This document shows, in pieces, positions 16,320 to 24,593 of a stretch of 38,844 bases of DNA. The notes under the pieces were generated by a model that saw nothing but the letters and a program-made list of their open reading frames with translations, ran no database searches and was not told where the DNA came from. This DNA comes from Solidesulfovibrio sp. GTDB taxonomy: Bacteria; Desulfobacterota; Desulfovibrionia; Desulfovibrionales; Desulfovibrionaceae. The translations under genes and the position numbers were made by a program. Numbering within the stretch: the first letter of the stretch is position 1; each line of letters opens with the position of its first letter. The stretch spans positions 1-38,844 of the forward strand of contig NZ_JARKOZ010000137.1 in NCBI RefSeq assembly GCF_029978005.1, in the 5' to 3' direction.

Positions 16320-17852
16320 ATGTCGCAACACGTGAGACAGATCGCCAAGGATGCCTCCATCGTCGGCGGCGCGACGCTTCTTTCGCGCATCCTCGGCTTT
16401 TTCCGGGACATGATCCTGGCCTACGTGCTCGGGGCGGGCATCGCCGCCGACGCCTTCTACGTGGCCTACCGGCTCCCCAACATGATGCGCCGGCTCTTCG
16501 CCGAGGGTTCCATGACCATGGCCTTCGTGCCGGTCTTCACCAAGCTGCGCGAAGAGGAAGGCGACGCGCGCGCCTTCGCCATGCCTCGGGCCGCCATGGT
16601 CTGGCTGCTCATCATCCTCGGCGTGCTCACCACCCTGGCCATCGTCTTCGCCCGGCCGCTGACGGCGCTGATCACCCCGGGCTTCACCGACGACCCCAAG
16701 CTCTTCGAGCTCACGGTGGAACTCACGCGCATCGTCTTCCCCTACATCCTCGAGATTTCGGCCGTGGCGCTTTGCATGGGCGTGCTCAACTCCTTCGGCC
16801 ACTTCCTGGCCCCGGCCCTGGCCACCTCGGAGCTCAACACCATCATCATCATCGGCGCGGGCGTGGCCTGGCTCTTCGGCTTCGACGTGGCCCACACCCT
16901 GGCCTGGTCCGTGGTCATCGGCGGCCTGGGGCAGGTGTTCATGCAGCAGCCGCAACTGCGCAAGTTCGGCTTCACCTGGCGCGGCCCCTGGTCGCTGCGG
17001 GACAAGGGCGTGGTCCGCATGGGGCTTCTGATGCTCCCCACGGCCTTCGGCGCGGCGGTCTATCAGCTCAACATCGTGCTGGGGACGCTGCTGGCCTCCT
17101 ACCTGCAGACCGGCAGCATCTCCTACCTCTACTACGCCGACCGGCTGGTGCAGTTTCCGCTGGGCGTCTTCGGCGTGGCCGTGGGCACGGTGGCCCTGCC
17201 GAGCCTGGCCAAGCTGGCCTCCTCGGGCCGGAACGGCGAATTCACGGACACGCTCAACGCTTCGCTTCGCCTGACGCTTTTCATCTGCCTGCCGGCGGCG
17301 GCGGGGCTCATCGCCCTGGCCGACCCCATGGTGCGCGTGCTCTTCGGCCGGGGGGCCTTCGGCGAGCATGCCGTGGCCGCGACCAGCGCCGCCCTGGTCG
17401 CCTACGGCGTGGGCCTGCCCGCCTTCGCCTGCGTGCGGCCGCTGTATTCCGCCTATTTCGCCCTGACCGACACCCGCACCCCGGCCGTGACCGCCGCCGT
17501 GTGCCTGGTGGTCTACGTCGCGGTCGGCTGGGCGCTGATGGGCCCCATGGCCCATGTGGGCCTGGCCCTGGCCACCTCGGTCTCGTCCTGGGTCAACGTG
17601 CTGGTGCTGGGCGTGGTCCTGCGCAAGAAGCTCGGCGGGTCGTGGTTTCGGCCCGGGCGCACCACGGTCGTCGGCACGCTCCTGAGTTGCGGCGTGGGCG
17701 CGGGGGCCTACGCCACGGCCGGCCGGCCGTACCTGTCGCTGGCGCTCATCGTCGTGTGGGCCGTGGCCTACATGGGCGCCGCCTCGGTCTTTCGCGTGGA
17801 GGAAGCCAGGCTGCTCTCGGATTTCGTACGCCGCCGGCTGCGGCGGCAATGA
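16320..17852 (+). CDS. murJ: Lipid II flippase MurJ
   Basis: This 510-residue polytopic protein of the MOP/MVF family flips lipid II across the inner membrane for peptidoglycan synthesis. The opening KDASIVGGATLLSRILGFFR and the signature YRLPNMMRRLFAEGSM with AFVPVF are diagnostic, as are FPLG-type and YYADRLVQ segments near residue 260. About 14 hydrophobic segments can be counted. It ends a plus-strand run from the ChaN-PDZ gene and is closed by a strong hairpin. Confidence 0.95.
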   Translation: MSQHVRQIAKDASIVGGATLLSRILGFFRDMILAYVLGAGIAADAFYVAYRLPNMMRRLFAEGSMTMAFVPVFTKLREEEGDARAFAMPRAAMVWLLIILGVLTTLAIVFARPLTALITPGFTDDPKLFELTVELTRIVFPYILEISAVALCMGVLNSFGHFLAPALATSELNTIIIIGAGVAWLFGFDVAHTLAWSVVIGGLGQVFMQQPQLRKFGFTWRGPWSLRDKGVVRMGLLMLPTAFGAAVYQLNIVLGTLLASYLQTGSISYLYYADRLVQFPLGVFGVAVGTVALPSLAKLASSGRNGEFTDTLNASLRLTLFICLPAAAGLIALADPMVRVLFGRGAFGEHAVAATSAALVAYGVGLPAFACVRPLYSAYFALTDTRTPAVTAAVCLVVYVAVGWALMGPMAHVGLALATSVSSWVNVLVLGVVLRKKLGGSWFRPGRTTVVGTLLSCGVGAGAYATAGRPYLSLALIVVWAVAYMGAASVFRVEEARLLSDFVRRRLRRQ

Positions 17853-17878
17853 CGGATGCCGGGGAGCCCCGGCATCCG
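17853..17878. terminator. Bidirectional terminator murJ / NmrA gene
   Basis: CGGATGCCGGGG (17853-17864) pairs perfectly with CCCCGGCATCCG (17867-17878) across the two bases AG. It sits between convergent genes, immediately after the murJ stop and before the minus-strand stop at 17881. Confidence 0.8.
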
Positions 17879-17880
17879 GT

Positions 17881-18786
17881 TTATCGCCTTTGCGCCGCCA
17901 GGCGCGGCGCCCACTGCTCGCGCACGAACGTCTCCAGGCTCTCCCGCGCCGCGTCCTTAGCCGAATGCGGCGTCAGGGCGCGAAGCCGGCCGGAGTTGAT
18001 GCCCGCGACCACTTCGAGCATCAGCCGGACGACGTTCCCGGCGCATCCCGCCTGCCGCAGGCGCTCCTCGAACGCCTCGGCGGACTCCATGGCATAGGGC
18101 AGCGCAGACCGCCCCAAGACCTGCCCGAGAAGGGAGGCCGCCTCGGTCATGTCGCCCGGGCGCGGCCCCTTGACCTCGCGCATCGCCTTTCCCGAGAAGT
18201 CCGACGCCAGCAGCGCGGCGGCCGCCGCGGTCCCCACATCCCGGGCGGCCACGAACGGAAGCGGCGTTTCGGGACGCAGGGGGCCGACCAGCGCGCCCTC
18301 CTCGATGGAAAGCGCATACAGGTTCTCCAGGAAATACCCGGCCCGAAGGGACAGAAGGTCGAGCCCGGGGATGCGGCCGAGGCGCTCCTCCAGCCGGCGC
18401 AGGCCCGCCACGGGTCCGTTTCCCTCGGGCAAATCCGCGCCCCAGCTGCTCAGAGCCACGGCCCGGGCCGTGTCCGACCGTTCGAGGGCCAGGCCCAGGT
18501 TTTCCACGAGCCTGTCCTGAAACCCCCGAAAATCCGGATGGTCGGGGATGTAGTTGGGCTGCAGCATGACATAGGCCGCGTCGGCCCCGGCAAAGGCCCG
18601 GGCCAGGCCCGGGGCGTCGAGGGGATCGACGACGCGGACCTCGGCCCCCCTGTCCGCCAATGGGGCCAGGCGCTCGGCGCTGCGGCCGAGCACGCGCACC
18701 CTGGCACCGTTATCCAGCAGATGCCGCGCCGCCGCGCTCCCCGTGCGGCTGGTCGCACCTGTAACGAGATAGGTCGTTTCCTTCAT
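17881..18786 (-). CDS. NmrA-family NAD(P)-binding reductase
   Basis: This 301-residue atypical short-chain dehydrogenase has the nucleotide-binding motif TGATSRTG (residues 9-16). It has the NmrA/quinone-reductase-like layout of ARVRVLGRSAERL, a GAEVRVVD strand and PFVAARDVGTAAAAALL. There is no YxxxK catalytic pair in a canonical place, so it may be a redox sensor or a quinone/azo reductase (ytfG-like). The ATG at 18786 has AAGGAGG upstream and gives the family N-terminus; 48 further in-frame codons upstream overlap the regulatory region and are not used. It is divergent from an AraC regulator, a common arrangement in which the regulator controls the reductase. Confidence 0.85.
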   Translation of the reverse strand: MKETTYLVTGATSRTGSAAARHLLDNGARVRVLGRSAERLAPLADRGAEVRVVDPLDAPGLARAFAGADAAYVMLQPNYIPDHPDFRGFQDRLVENLGLALERSDTARAVALSSWGADLPEGNGPVAGLRRLEERLGRIPGLDLLSLRAGYFLENLYALSIEEGALVGPLRPETPLPFVAARDVGTAAAAALLASDFSGKAMREVKGPRPGDMTEAASLLGQVLGRSALPYAMESAEAFEERLRQAGCAGNVVRLMLEVVAGINSGRLRALTPHSAKDAARESLETFVREQWAPRLAAQRR

Positions 18787-18969
18787 GGCGATAACCTCCT
18801 TGGCGAACCGTTTTCGCTTCGTGTTTCCATGCCCGGACAAGTAATGCCTCCAGGCGCGCCGGGCGATACCGGATCGCCGCAACTTCTTGCCTATTCGTAT
18901 CAGGCGAATTACTTCATCCGGAAGGCGCACGGCAGCCGCCAGGACGTGACGTCGTCAAAGAGGCGCAAC
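18787..18969. promoter_or_regulatory. Shared control region NmrA gene / araC-type gene with inverted repeats
   Basis: The 183 bases between the divergent genes carry three short inverted repeats: GGCGAT-N5-ATCGCC (18862-18878), GCCT-N9-AGGC (18889-18905) and TGACG-T-CGTCA (18947-18957). The last ends 12 bases before the regulator's start codon. They are candidate operators for autoregulation or reductase control. No strong sigma-70 boxes were found. Confidence 0.4.
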
Positions 18970-19860
18970 ATGTCGCAAGAATTGAGGGAACTGATGACGT
19001 CCCTGGCCAGCCGCGAGGGAGACACGCCAAGCCTCCTGCCGGGGATCACCTTTTCGCGTCACAGCCGGCCCCAGCCACGCGCCCCGGCCATCTACCAGCC
19101 CGGCGTGGTCATTCTCGGCCAGGGGCGCAAGCGCGGCTTCCTCGGCTCGCAGGCCCATGTCTACGACCCGGACAACTACCTGGTGCTGGCCGTGCCCCTG
19201 CCCGCCGAATGCGAGGTGCTCGCCGCCCCGGACGGCCCCATGGTCTCCATGCGCCTGGACGTGGACGCCGGCATGGTCGCCGACCTCCTGCTGGCCATGG
19301 AGGGCGGCCGGCCCCAGCCCCTTCCCACGCCCCGGGGCGGCATCGCCCCGCCCCCCATGACCGGGGACGTGCGCGAGGCGGCGACGCGCCTGCTGCGCGC
19401 CCTGGCGTCGCCCATGGACGCCCGGGTGCTCGGCCCGGCCCTGGCCAGGGAGCTTTTGTACCGCGTCCTTCTCGGCGAGCAGGGCGGCATGCTGCGGGCC
19501 CTGGCCGCCGGGCAGGGGGATTTGGCCGGCATCGTCCGGCTGCTGCGCCGCATCCACGCCGACTACGCCGCCCCCCTGGACATCGGCGGCCTGGCCAGCC
19601 TGACCGACATGAGCCCGGCCACCCTGCACCGCCGCTTCAAGGCCGTGACCGCCGTCTCGCCCATGCAGTACGTCAAGGCCGTGCGGCTGCATAAGGCCCG
19701 GCTGCTGATGGTGGCCGACGGCCTGGGCGCGGCTGCGGCGGCCTCGCGCGTGGGCTATGAAAGCCCGTCGCAGTTCAGCCGCGAATACAAGCGCCTCTTC
19801 CGGGCGACCCCGGCCGAGGACGCGGCCAGGTGGCGCGCCAGCGGCCAGGCCCTGCCCTGA
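18970..19860 (+). CDS. AraC-family transcriptional regulator
   Basis: This 296-residue regulator has an N-terminal AraC_N (PF06719-type) ligand domain, seen in PAIYQPGVVILGQGRKR and the NYLVLAVPLPAECEV segment. A C-terminal pair of helix-turn-helix units follows (about 190-290: LASLTDMSPATLHRRFKAVT and SRVGYESPSQFSREYKRLFR). The start at 18970 has AGAGG upstream; the open frame extends left through the antisense of the reductase and is not used. Relatives often act on a neighbouring oxidoreductase, here the divergent NmrA gene. Confidence 0.9.
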   Translation: MSQELRELMTSLASREGDTPSLLPGITFSRHSRPQPRAPAIYQPGVVILGQGRKRGFLGSQAHVYDPDNYLVLAVPLPAECEVLAAPDGPMVSMRLDVDAGMVADLLLAMEGGRPQPLPTPRGGIAPPPMTGDVREAATRLLRALASPMDARVLGPALARELLYRVLLGEQGGMLRALAAGQGDLAGIVRLLRRIHADYAAPLDIGGLASLTDMSPATLHRRFKAVTAVSPMQYVKAVRLHKARLLMVADGLGAAAAASRVGYESPSQFSREYKRLFRATPAEDAARWRASGQALP

Positions 19861-19942
19861 CCGGGCGTTTGACCGGGCCGGCGCCTTCCGGTACCGTCAT
19901 CATGAGCGCCCTCCGCGCGTTTCCGTCCCACAGGAGCCTTGC

Positions 19943-20653
19943 ATGCCCCTTTTCACCGTGGAAAACCTGATCGCCTTCCTCACGCTTTCCGCCCTGGAGA
20001 TCGTGCTCGGCATCGACAACATCGTCTTCATCGCCATCATCTCCAACGCCCTGCCGGCCGAGATGCAGTCCAAGGCGCGCCGCATCGGCCTGCTTCTGGC
20101 CATGGGCACCCGCATCCTGCTCCTGCTCGGCATCACCTGGATCATGGGGCTCACCGCGCCGCTTTTTTCGGTGCTCGGGCACGTGGTCACGGGCCGCGAC
20201 ATCGTGCTTCTGGCCGGCGGGCTCTTTCTCATCGCCAAGTCCACCTTCGAGATCCACGAGAAGATCGAGCCGCCAAGAGGCGGCGGGCCCCACGTGAAGA
20301 AGGCCCGGGGCTTCGGCGCGGCCGTGACCCAGATCGCGCTGCTCGACATCGTCTTTTCCCTGGATTCGGTCATCACGGCCGTGGGCATGTCCGGGGAGAT
20401 CGCGGTCATGGTGGCGGCGGTGGTGGCGGCGGTGCTGGTCATGATGGTCTTCGCCGACCCCATCAGCCATTTCGTGTCGCGCCATCCCACCGTGCAGATG
20501 CTGGCCCTGTCCTTTCTCATCCTCATCGGCGTGTTCCTGGTGGCCGAGGGACTGGGGCGGCACATCGACCGGGGCTACATCTATTTCGCCATGGCCTTTT
20601 CCCTGCTGGTGGAACTGCTCAACATGCGGGCGCGCAAGGCGGGCAAGGAATGA
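19943..20653 (+). CDS. TerC-family membrane protein
   Basis: This 236-residue polytopic protein has the TerC family's acidic membrane motifs: LEIVLGIDNIVFIAI near residue 20 and LLDIVFSLDSVITAVGM near 135. Another conserved segment is VFADPISHFVSRHP. Seven or so hydrophobic segments are visible. TerC/Alx-type proteins are linked to manganese export and to metal loading of exported proteins. AGGAG lies before the ATG. A GC-rich hairpin follows the stop. Confidence 0.92.
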   Translation: MPLFTVENLIAFLTLSALEIVLGIDNIVFIAIISNALPAEMQSKARRIGLLLAMGTRILLLLGITWIMGLTAPLFSVLGHVVTGRDIVLLAGGLFLIAKSTFEIHEKIEPPRGGGPHVKKARGFGAAVTQIALLDIVFSLDSVITAVGMSGEIAVMVAAVVAAVLVMMVFADPISHFVSRHPTVQMLALSFLILIGVFLVAEGLGRHIDRGYIYFAMAFSLLVELLNMRARKAGKE

Positions 20654-20697
20654 CGAAGCGGCCGCCCGGACGCGACTTGCGCCGGACGGCCGCTTCG
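20654..20697. terminator. Terminator after terC gene
   Basis: CGAAGCGGCCG (20654-20664) pairs with CGGCCGCTTCG (20687-20697). The inner arms continue pairing with one mismatch and one bulge down to CGC/GCG around a five-base loop. It begins one base past the terC stop and faces the end of the minus-strand gene at 20720, so it may serve both. There is no T-tract. Confidence 0.6.
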
Positions 20698-20719
20698 GGA
20701 AATGGGACCGCGGGGGATG

Positions 20720-21019
20720 CTACCAGCCGTGCTGCTGCCGGCAGACGTTGTACCCGACGTTGCAGTTGTTGATGCACTGCGGCACGCCGGCGCACACCAT
20801 CATGCAGTTCTGGTAGCTCCTGTCGCATCCTCTCCTGCCCCGCGGCGGGGGTGGCGGGGGCGGCGGCGGGGGCGGCATCCGGTTCGGCATGCACTGCCAA
20901 TACTTGTTCGACCAGTGCGTGCCCGGCGGACATTGGGCGAAGGCGCACATGTCCGCCACGACCAGATTGGCGATCAACACGATGCACGCAATCATGGCCC
21001 AGCGCAAACTCGTTCGCAT
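20720..21019 (-). CDS. Small secreted Cys-rich, polyproline protein
   Basis: This is a 99-residue exported protein that I do not recognise. MRTSLRWAMIACIVLIANL begins a clear signal peptide with a likely cleavage after AFA (residue 28). The mature part has CPPGTHWSNKYWQC (C30, C43), then eleven consecutive prolines (49-59), then six cysteines at 65, 72, 76, 82, 86 and 93. Their gaps are 6-3-5-3-6, a mirror-symmetric pattern with twin C-x3-C motifs that suggests a disulfide-linked helical hairpin. AGGAGGAG precedes the ATG. The frame continues 56 codons upstream without meaning. The partner and function are unknown; a periplasmic structural or metal-binding role is speculative. Confidence 0.75.
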   Translation of the reverse strand: MRTSLRWAMIACIVLIANLVVADMCAFAQCPPGTHWSNKYWQCMPNRMPPPPPPPPPPPRGRRGCDRSYQNCMMVCAGVPQCINNCNVGYNVCRQQHGW

Positions 21020-21204
21020 GCTCTCCTCCTTTCGGGGCGTTGCTCTTCCTATCCCATTCCTGCCCGGAAAGCACAACGGATTTCCGGGAGAAAGGCTCCT
21101 GTCGTCACGGACGGCGGCAAGGCGCGAGGCGGTCCTACGGCTTGCAACAAGCGCGCCCAACGCGCGCCCGGCTTTCATGATTCTCACGTTCCCGGGAGGC
21201 GGCC

Positions 21205-21963
21205 ATGACCGTTGAGGAAGCCCGACGCCTTTTCCCGCGCGGTCTGGCCCAGCCGGAAGGCGGGTTCCGCTTCGGCGCGGACGCCCTGCTCCTGGCCTGC
21301 TTCGCCGCGCCTTCGCCCGGCCGGCGGGTGTTGGACCTCGGCACGGGCTGCGGCCCGGCGGGGCTGGGGCTGCTCCTCGCCCGAAACGACGACGCCAGCG
21401 CCGTGCTGGGCCTGGACAAGGACCCGGACATGGCCGCGGCGGCGACGGCCAACTCGCAGCTTCTGGGCCTCTCCGACCGCTTCACGGCGTTATGCCGCGA
21501 CGTGCGGGAGATTCGCGACGCGCCCCAGGTCCCGGCCCAGGGCTTCGATCTGGTGCTGGCCAACCCGCCCTACCGCGACCCCTCTTCGGGCCGGCGGGCG
21601 GCCACGCCCGGCCGCGACGCGGCCCGGTTCGAAACCGACGGCGGCCTTCCCGCCTTCGCCGCCGCAACCGCCTACGCCCTGACCACCGGCGGCCTGCTGG
21701 CGCTGGTCCACCTGGCCGAACGCCTGGCCCACGTGGCCACGGCCCTGGCCGCCGCCGGCCTGGAAATCAAGCGCCTCCTGCCCGTGGCCCCCCGGCGCGA
21801 GGCCCAAGCCCGGCAGATGCTGGTCCTCGCCCGGCGCAACGGCCGGCCGGGACTGCGCCTGGACGCGCCCCTGGTCCTGTACGAAGGCACGGGCCAAGCC
21901 ACGCGGCTTACGGCCGAAGCCCTGCGCTTTTGCCCCTTTCTCGCCTGCAACGCCGGGCAATGA
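21205..21963 (+). CDS. TrmN6-like N6-adenine methyltransferase
   Basis: This 252-residue SAM-dependent methyltransferase resembles TrmN6/YfiC, which makes m6A37 in tRNA1(Val). It opens with FRFGADALLLACFA, the family's pre-motif. Motif I is VLDLGTGCGPAGLGLL, an acidic GLDKDPD follows, and the catalytic NPPY motif is in DLVLANPPYRDP, with GRDAARFET after it as in YfiC. GGGAGG precedes the ATG. The substrate could also be another RNA, so the specific name is not certain. It is followed by a small hairpin. Confidence 0.85.
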   Translation: MTVEEARRLFPRGLAQPEGGFRFGADALLLACFAAPSPGRRVLDLGTGCGPAGLGLLLARNDDASAVLGLDKDPDMAAAATANSQLLGLSDRFTALCRDVREIRDAPQVPAQGFDLVLANPPYRDPSSGRRAATPGRDAARFETDGGLPAFAAATAYALTTGGLLALVHLAERLAHVATALAAAGLEIKRLLPVAPRREAQARQMLVLARRNGRPGLRLDAPLVLYEGTGQATRLTAEALRFCPFLACNAGQ

Positions 21964-21968
21964 AAAAA

Positions 21969-21994
21969 GGGGGACGCCCCCTCCGACGTCCCCC
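21969..21994. terminator. Terminator after TrmN6-like gene
   Basis: GGGGGACG (21969-21976) pairs with CGTCCCCC (21987-21994) around a ten-base loop. On the minus strand it is followed by CTTTTTTC, a T-run suited to ending the small gene at 22043. Confidence 0.6.
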
Positions 21995-22042
21995 ACATGC
22001 CGGTCCGGCGTTTCCCCATGTCGCGCCGAACGCTTGCGTCGC

Positions 22043-22282
22043 TCACTTCTTGCCGAAAAGCTTGTCCGGTTGCGGTTCCGGGTCGGTTGCCCCGACCACG
22101 GGCGCTGGATTGCGGCGCATGGCCATGCCCGCCTCGGCGAGCCTTGCCACCGCGCTTTGCGAGGCGACCACGGCGTTTTCCTTGACCACGCCCTTCTCAC
22201 CGGCCGGAAGTCCCGGCGGATCGGTCACATACACGAGAGCCCCCAGCGCCGCCACCACCATGACGTACAGCAACCGCTTCAT
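22043..22282 (-). CDS. Small protein with N-terminal membrane segment
   Basis: This 79-residue protein has one hydrophobic segment near the start (KRLLYVMVVAALGALVYV), either a signal anchor or an uncleaved signal. A polar, Pro-rich tail ends DKLFGKK. The ATG at 22282 has GGGGGAAGG upstream and is preferred over the 138-residue frame. I do not recognise a family. It lies 199 bases after the PsiE-like gene start region on the same strand and just before a T-tract hairpin. Confidence 0.55.
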   Translation of the reverse strand: MKRLLYVMVVAALGALVYVTDPPGLPAGEKGVVKENAVVASQSAVARLAEAGMAMRRNPAPVVGATDPEPQPDKLFGKK

Positions 22283-22481
22283 GACCTTCCCCCTTTGCTT
22301 TTGGCCGCCCGAGACGGCGTCCGCCCGCTTACCCTGCTCCATAAAAGCCAGAACCATGCCAATGCGAATACGCCGCAACCTCTTGACATCGCTGCTTGGC
22401 CGACCCGATCCGGCCTGCCGCTCCCAAAAAACAGGAACCAGCGCCAAGGAAATGACCATATTTCAGGAATCCTCCGAAGCC

Positions 22482-22925
22482 TCAGGCCGCCGTGGCTTCG
22501 TCCGGCAGAAACCGCGCCGCCAGGGCGTTTCGCGCCGTCACCAGGATATAGGCCACGGACAAAAGCACGATGGCTCCGGCGCAGGCCACCAGCTGGCCGT
22601 GGTCGATCATCATGGACCGGCACACCGAGGTCACGGCGATGTAGAGGATGTAGCGCAAGGGAAAATGGAAATTCTCCTCGAAGTACTTGATGATCATGAA
22701 TACGAATTCCAAGGCCATGAACAGGTTGTAGGTATGGATCCAAAAGGCGTGCTCATCCCAGGAAACGGGCTGGACGATGATCATGCCGAGCATGATCATC
22801 TCCTTGACCCCGAAGATGAAGAGCAGCCCAGTGAGCGCCAACAGCAAGGTGCTGACGATCCGGCGCATGACGCCGATGCTGCCCATGGCCAGCCGGCAGT
22901 CGCTCGTCGCGGTGAGAAGTCCCAT
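22482..22925 (-). CDS. PsiE-like membrane protein
   Basis: This 147-residue protein has four hydrophobic segments and the PsiE family (PF06146) core: ALEFVFMIIKYFEE then HFPLRYILYIAVTSVCRSMM. E. coli PsiE is induced by phosphate starvation and carbon limitation, but its activity is unknown. AGGAGG lies before the ATG. No pho box was recognised in the 217 bases between this start and the divergent hydrolase gene. Confidence 0.8.
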   Translation of the reverse strand: MGLLTATSDCRLAMGSIGVMRRIVSTLLLALTGLLFIFGVKEMIMLGMIIVQPVSWDEHAFWIHTYNLFMALEFVFMIIKYFEENFHFPLRYILYIAVTSVCRSMMIDHGQLVACAGAIVLLSVAYILVTARNALAARFLPDEATAA

Positions 22926-23142
22926 GACGTCCTCCTTTTCTGCGTCCCGGCATCGGGCCCGGCCTGTGCTCCGCTTTTTCCAGGCGTCTCCCCTCTACGT
23001 CCGGGCCGGATGGAATACACGCCGAAACGCGGATGATTCGGTGGCGCACAAAGGCGGTTCGGCAACGGTCCGTTGATCGGGAGCAATGCCGCAGACATGG
23101 GCGGCCGGTTGATTTTTTCCTTGTTTGATCGCATGTTGCTTC

Positions 23143-24006
23143 ATGCGTCAAATGCTTCGGCCCCTTGCCGTCCTGCTCGTCGCGGCGGCCGCGACCCTGG
23201 CCCCGGAGGCCCTCATGGCCGACACGACCGTCCTGGACCGGCCGGCCATCGCCGCCCGGCTCTTCCATCCCCGGCCCGAGCCCGCCCCGGCCCGGCAAAG
23301 CCGCGACCGCTTCGCCGCCGCCCCGGACGGCACGCGGCTTCACCTGCGCGAGCACATCAGTGACGCGTCCTTTGCCACGCTGCTCCTTTTCCACGGCAAC
23401 GGCGAGATCGCCTCGGACTACGACGACCTGGCCCCGCTCCTCGCCGGGCTTCGGCTCAATCTGGTGGTGGCGGAATTTCGCGGCTACGGCCTGTCCGAGG
23501 GCGAACCCACGGCCTCCAGGCTCGCTTCGGACGCGGACGCGGCCTTCGGTTTCGTGAAGGCGCGGCTCGAGGCCGCCGGCGCGTCGCCGAGGCTCATCGT
23601 CATGGGCCGGTCGCTCGGCAGCGCCTGCGCCCTGTCCCTGGCCGCCTCGCACCCGGGGGGGGTGGACGGGCTGGTCGTCGAAAGCGGCTTCGCCGGCACG
23701 CTGGCGCTTTTGCGTGTGCTCGGCCTCGACGCCCGGGCCTACGGCATCACGGAAGCGGACGGTTTCGGCAACCTGGAGCACGTCCGCAGCTACGCCGGGC
23801 CGACGCTTTTCATCCACGGCGCGCGAGACGACCTCATCGCCCCGGGTGAAGCCAGGGCGCTCTACGCCGCCTCGCCCTCGGCCCAAAAGGCCCTGCTCCT
23901 CATCCCCGGGGCCGGGCACAACGACCTCTTTTTCGTCGGCCGGGAGCGCTATCTCGACGCCCTGGCGAGGCTGGCGACCCTGGCGACGGGCGCGGAAAGA
24001 AAATGA
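23143..24006 (+). CDS. Exported alpha/beta hydrolase
   Basis: This protein of about 287 residues begins with a signal peptide (MLRPLAVLLVAAAATLAP) and has an alpha/beta-hydrolase fold. The oxyanion segment is LLLFHGNGE, the nucleophile elbow GRSLGSAC, the acid GARDDLI and the histidine GAGHNDLFF, so the Ser-Asp-His triad is complete. The family is BEM46/YfhR-like. The start could also be TTG at 23125 or ATG at 23152; none has a strong ribosome binding site. The substrate is unknown. Confidence 0.82.
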   Translation: MRQMLRPLAVLLVAAAATLAPEALMADTTVLDRPAIAARLFHPRPEPAPARQSRDRFAAAPDGTRLHLREHISDASFATLLLFHGNGEIASDYDDLAPLLAGLRLNLVVAEFRGYGLSEGEPTASRLASDADAAFGFVKARLEAAGASPRLIVMGRSLGSACALSLAASHPGGVDGLVVESGFAGTLALLRVLGLDARAYGITEADGFGNLEHVRSYAGPTLFIHGARDDLIAPGEARALYAASPSAQKALLLIPGAGHNDLFFVGRERYLDALARLATLATGAERK

Positions 24007-24107
24007 GCCTTTGCCCGGCCGGGCACGGGTGTCGTGGACCAAAGCCGATCACGGTCGACGCGCGGCGCTCCCCGGCGACCCGTGACACGCAGACCGGAGG
24101 AAAGCCC

Positions 24108-24593
24108 ATGCGCCTACGCCAGGCCGAGGAATCGGATTATCCCGGCATCATCGCCGTGCTCGACGATTGGTGGAACGAACGCAAGATGACGGACATGCTG
24201 CCCCGGCTTTTCTTCAAGCATTTCCGGGACACGAGCTTCGTGGCCGAGGAGGCGGGAAGCGCGGTCGGCTTTCTTATCGGCTTCGTCTCCCGGACGGACC
24301 CGAGGCAGGCCTACGTGCACTTCATGGGGGTGCACCCGGACCGCAGGCGACAGGGGCTGGCCAGCGCCCTGTACGGGCGCTTTTTCGAGACCGTGGCAAG
24401 CCTCGGCTGCCGGGAGGTGCACTGCGTCACCTCGCCGGCCAACGCAAATTCCATCGCCTTCCACACCCGCCTCGGTTTCGCCGTCGAAGCAGGCGACAAG
24501 GTCGTGGACGGCCAGGCCGTCCACGGCGACTACGACGGCCCGGGCGAGGACCGGGTGCTCTTCGTGAAGCGGATCGTTGCGGAGAACTCCTAG
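24108..24593 (+). CDS. GNAT-family acetyltransferase
   Basis: This 161-residue enzyme opens MRLRQAEESDYPGI and has the acetyl-CoA-binding motif VHPDRRRQGLASALYGRFFE. The SPANANSIAFHTRLGFAVE stretch is typical of the GNAT C-terminal half. GGAGG lies seven bases before the ATG; the open frame 35 codons upstream overlaps the preceding hydrolase and lacks such a signal. The last four bases, CTAG, are also the stop region of the convergent AMMECR1 gene. The substrate is unknown. Confidence 0.9.
   Translation: MRLRQAEESDYPGIIAVLDDWWNERKMTDMLPRLFFKHFRDTSFVAEEAGSAVGFLIGFVSRTDPRQAYVHFMGVHPDRRRQGLASALYGRFFETVASLGCREVHCVTSPANANSIAFHTRLGFAVEAGDKVVDGQAVHGDYDGPGEDRVLFVKRIVAENS

Noticed and set aside
17890-18969. 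N-terminal extension of the AraC regulator by about 360 codons
   Set aside because: It is antisense to the NmrA gene. The ATG at 18970 gives the normal family length.
20830-20880. G-rich tandem tract that could be a microsatellite
   Set aside because: It is simply the codons of the 11-proline run of the secreted Cys-rich protein on the other strand.
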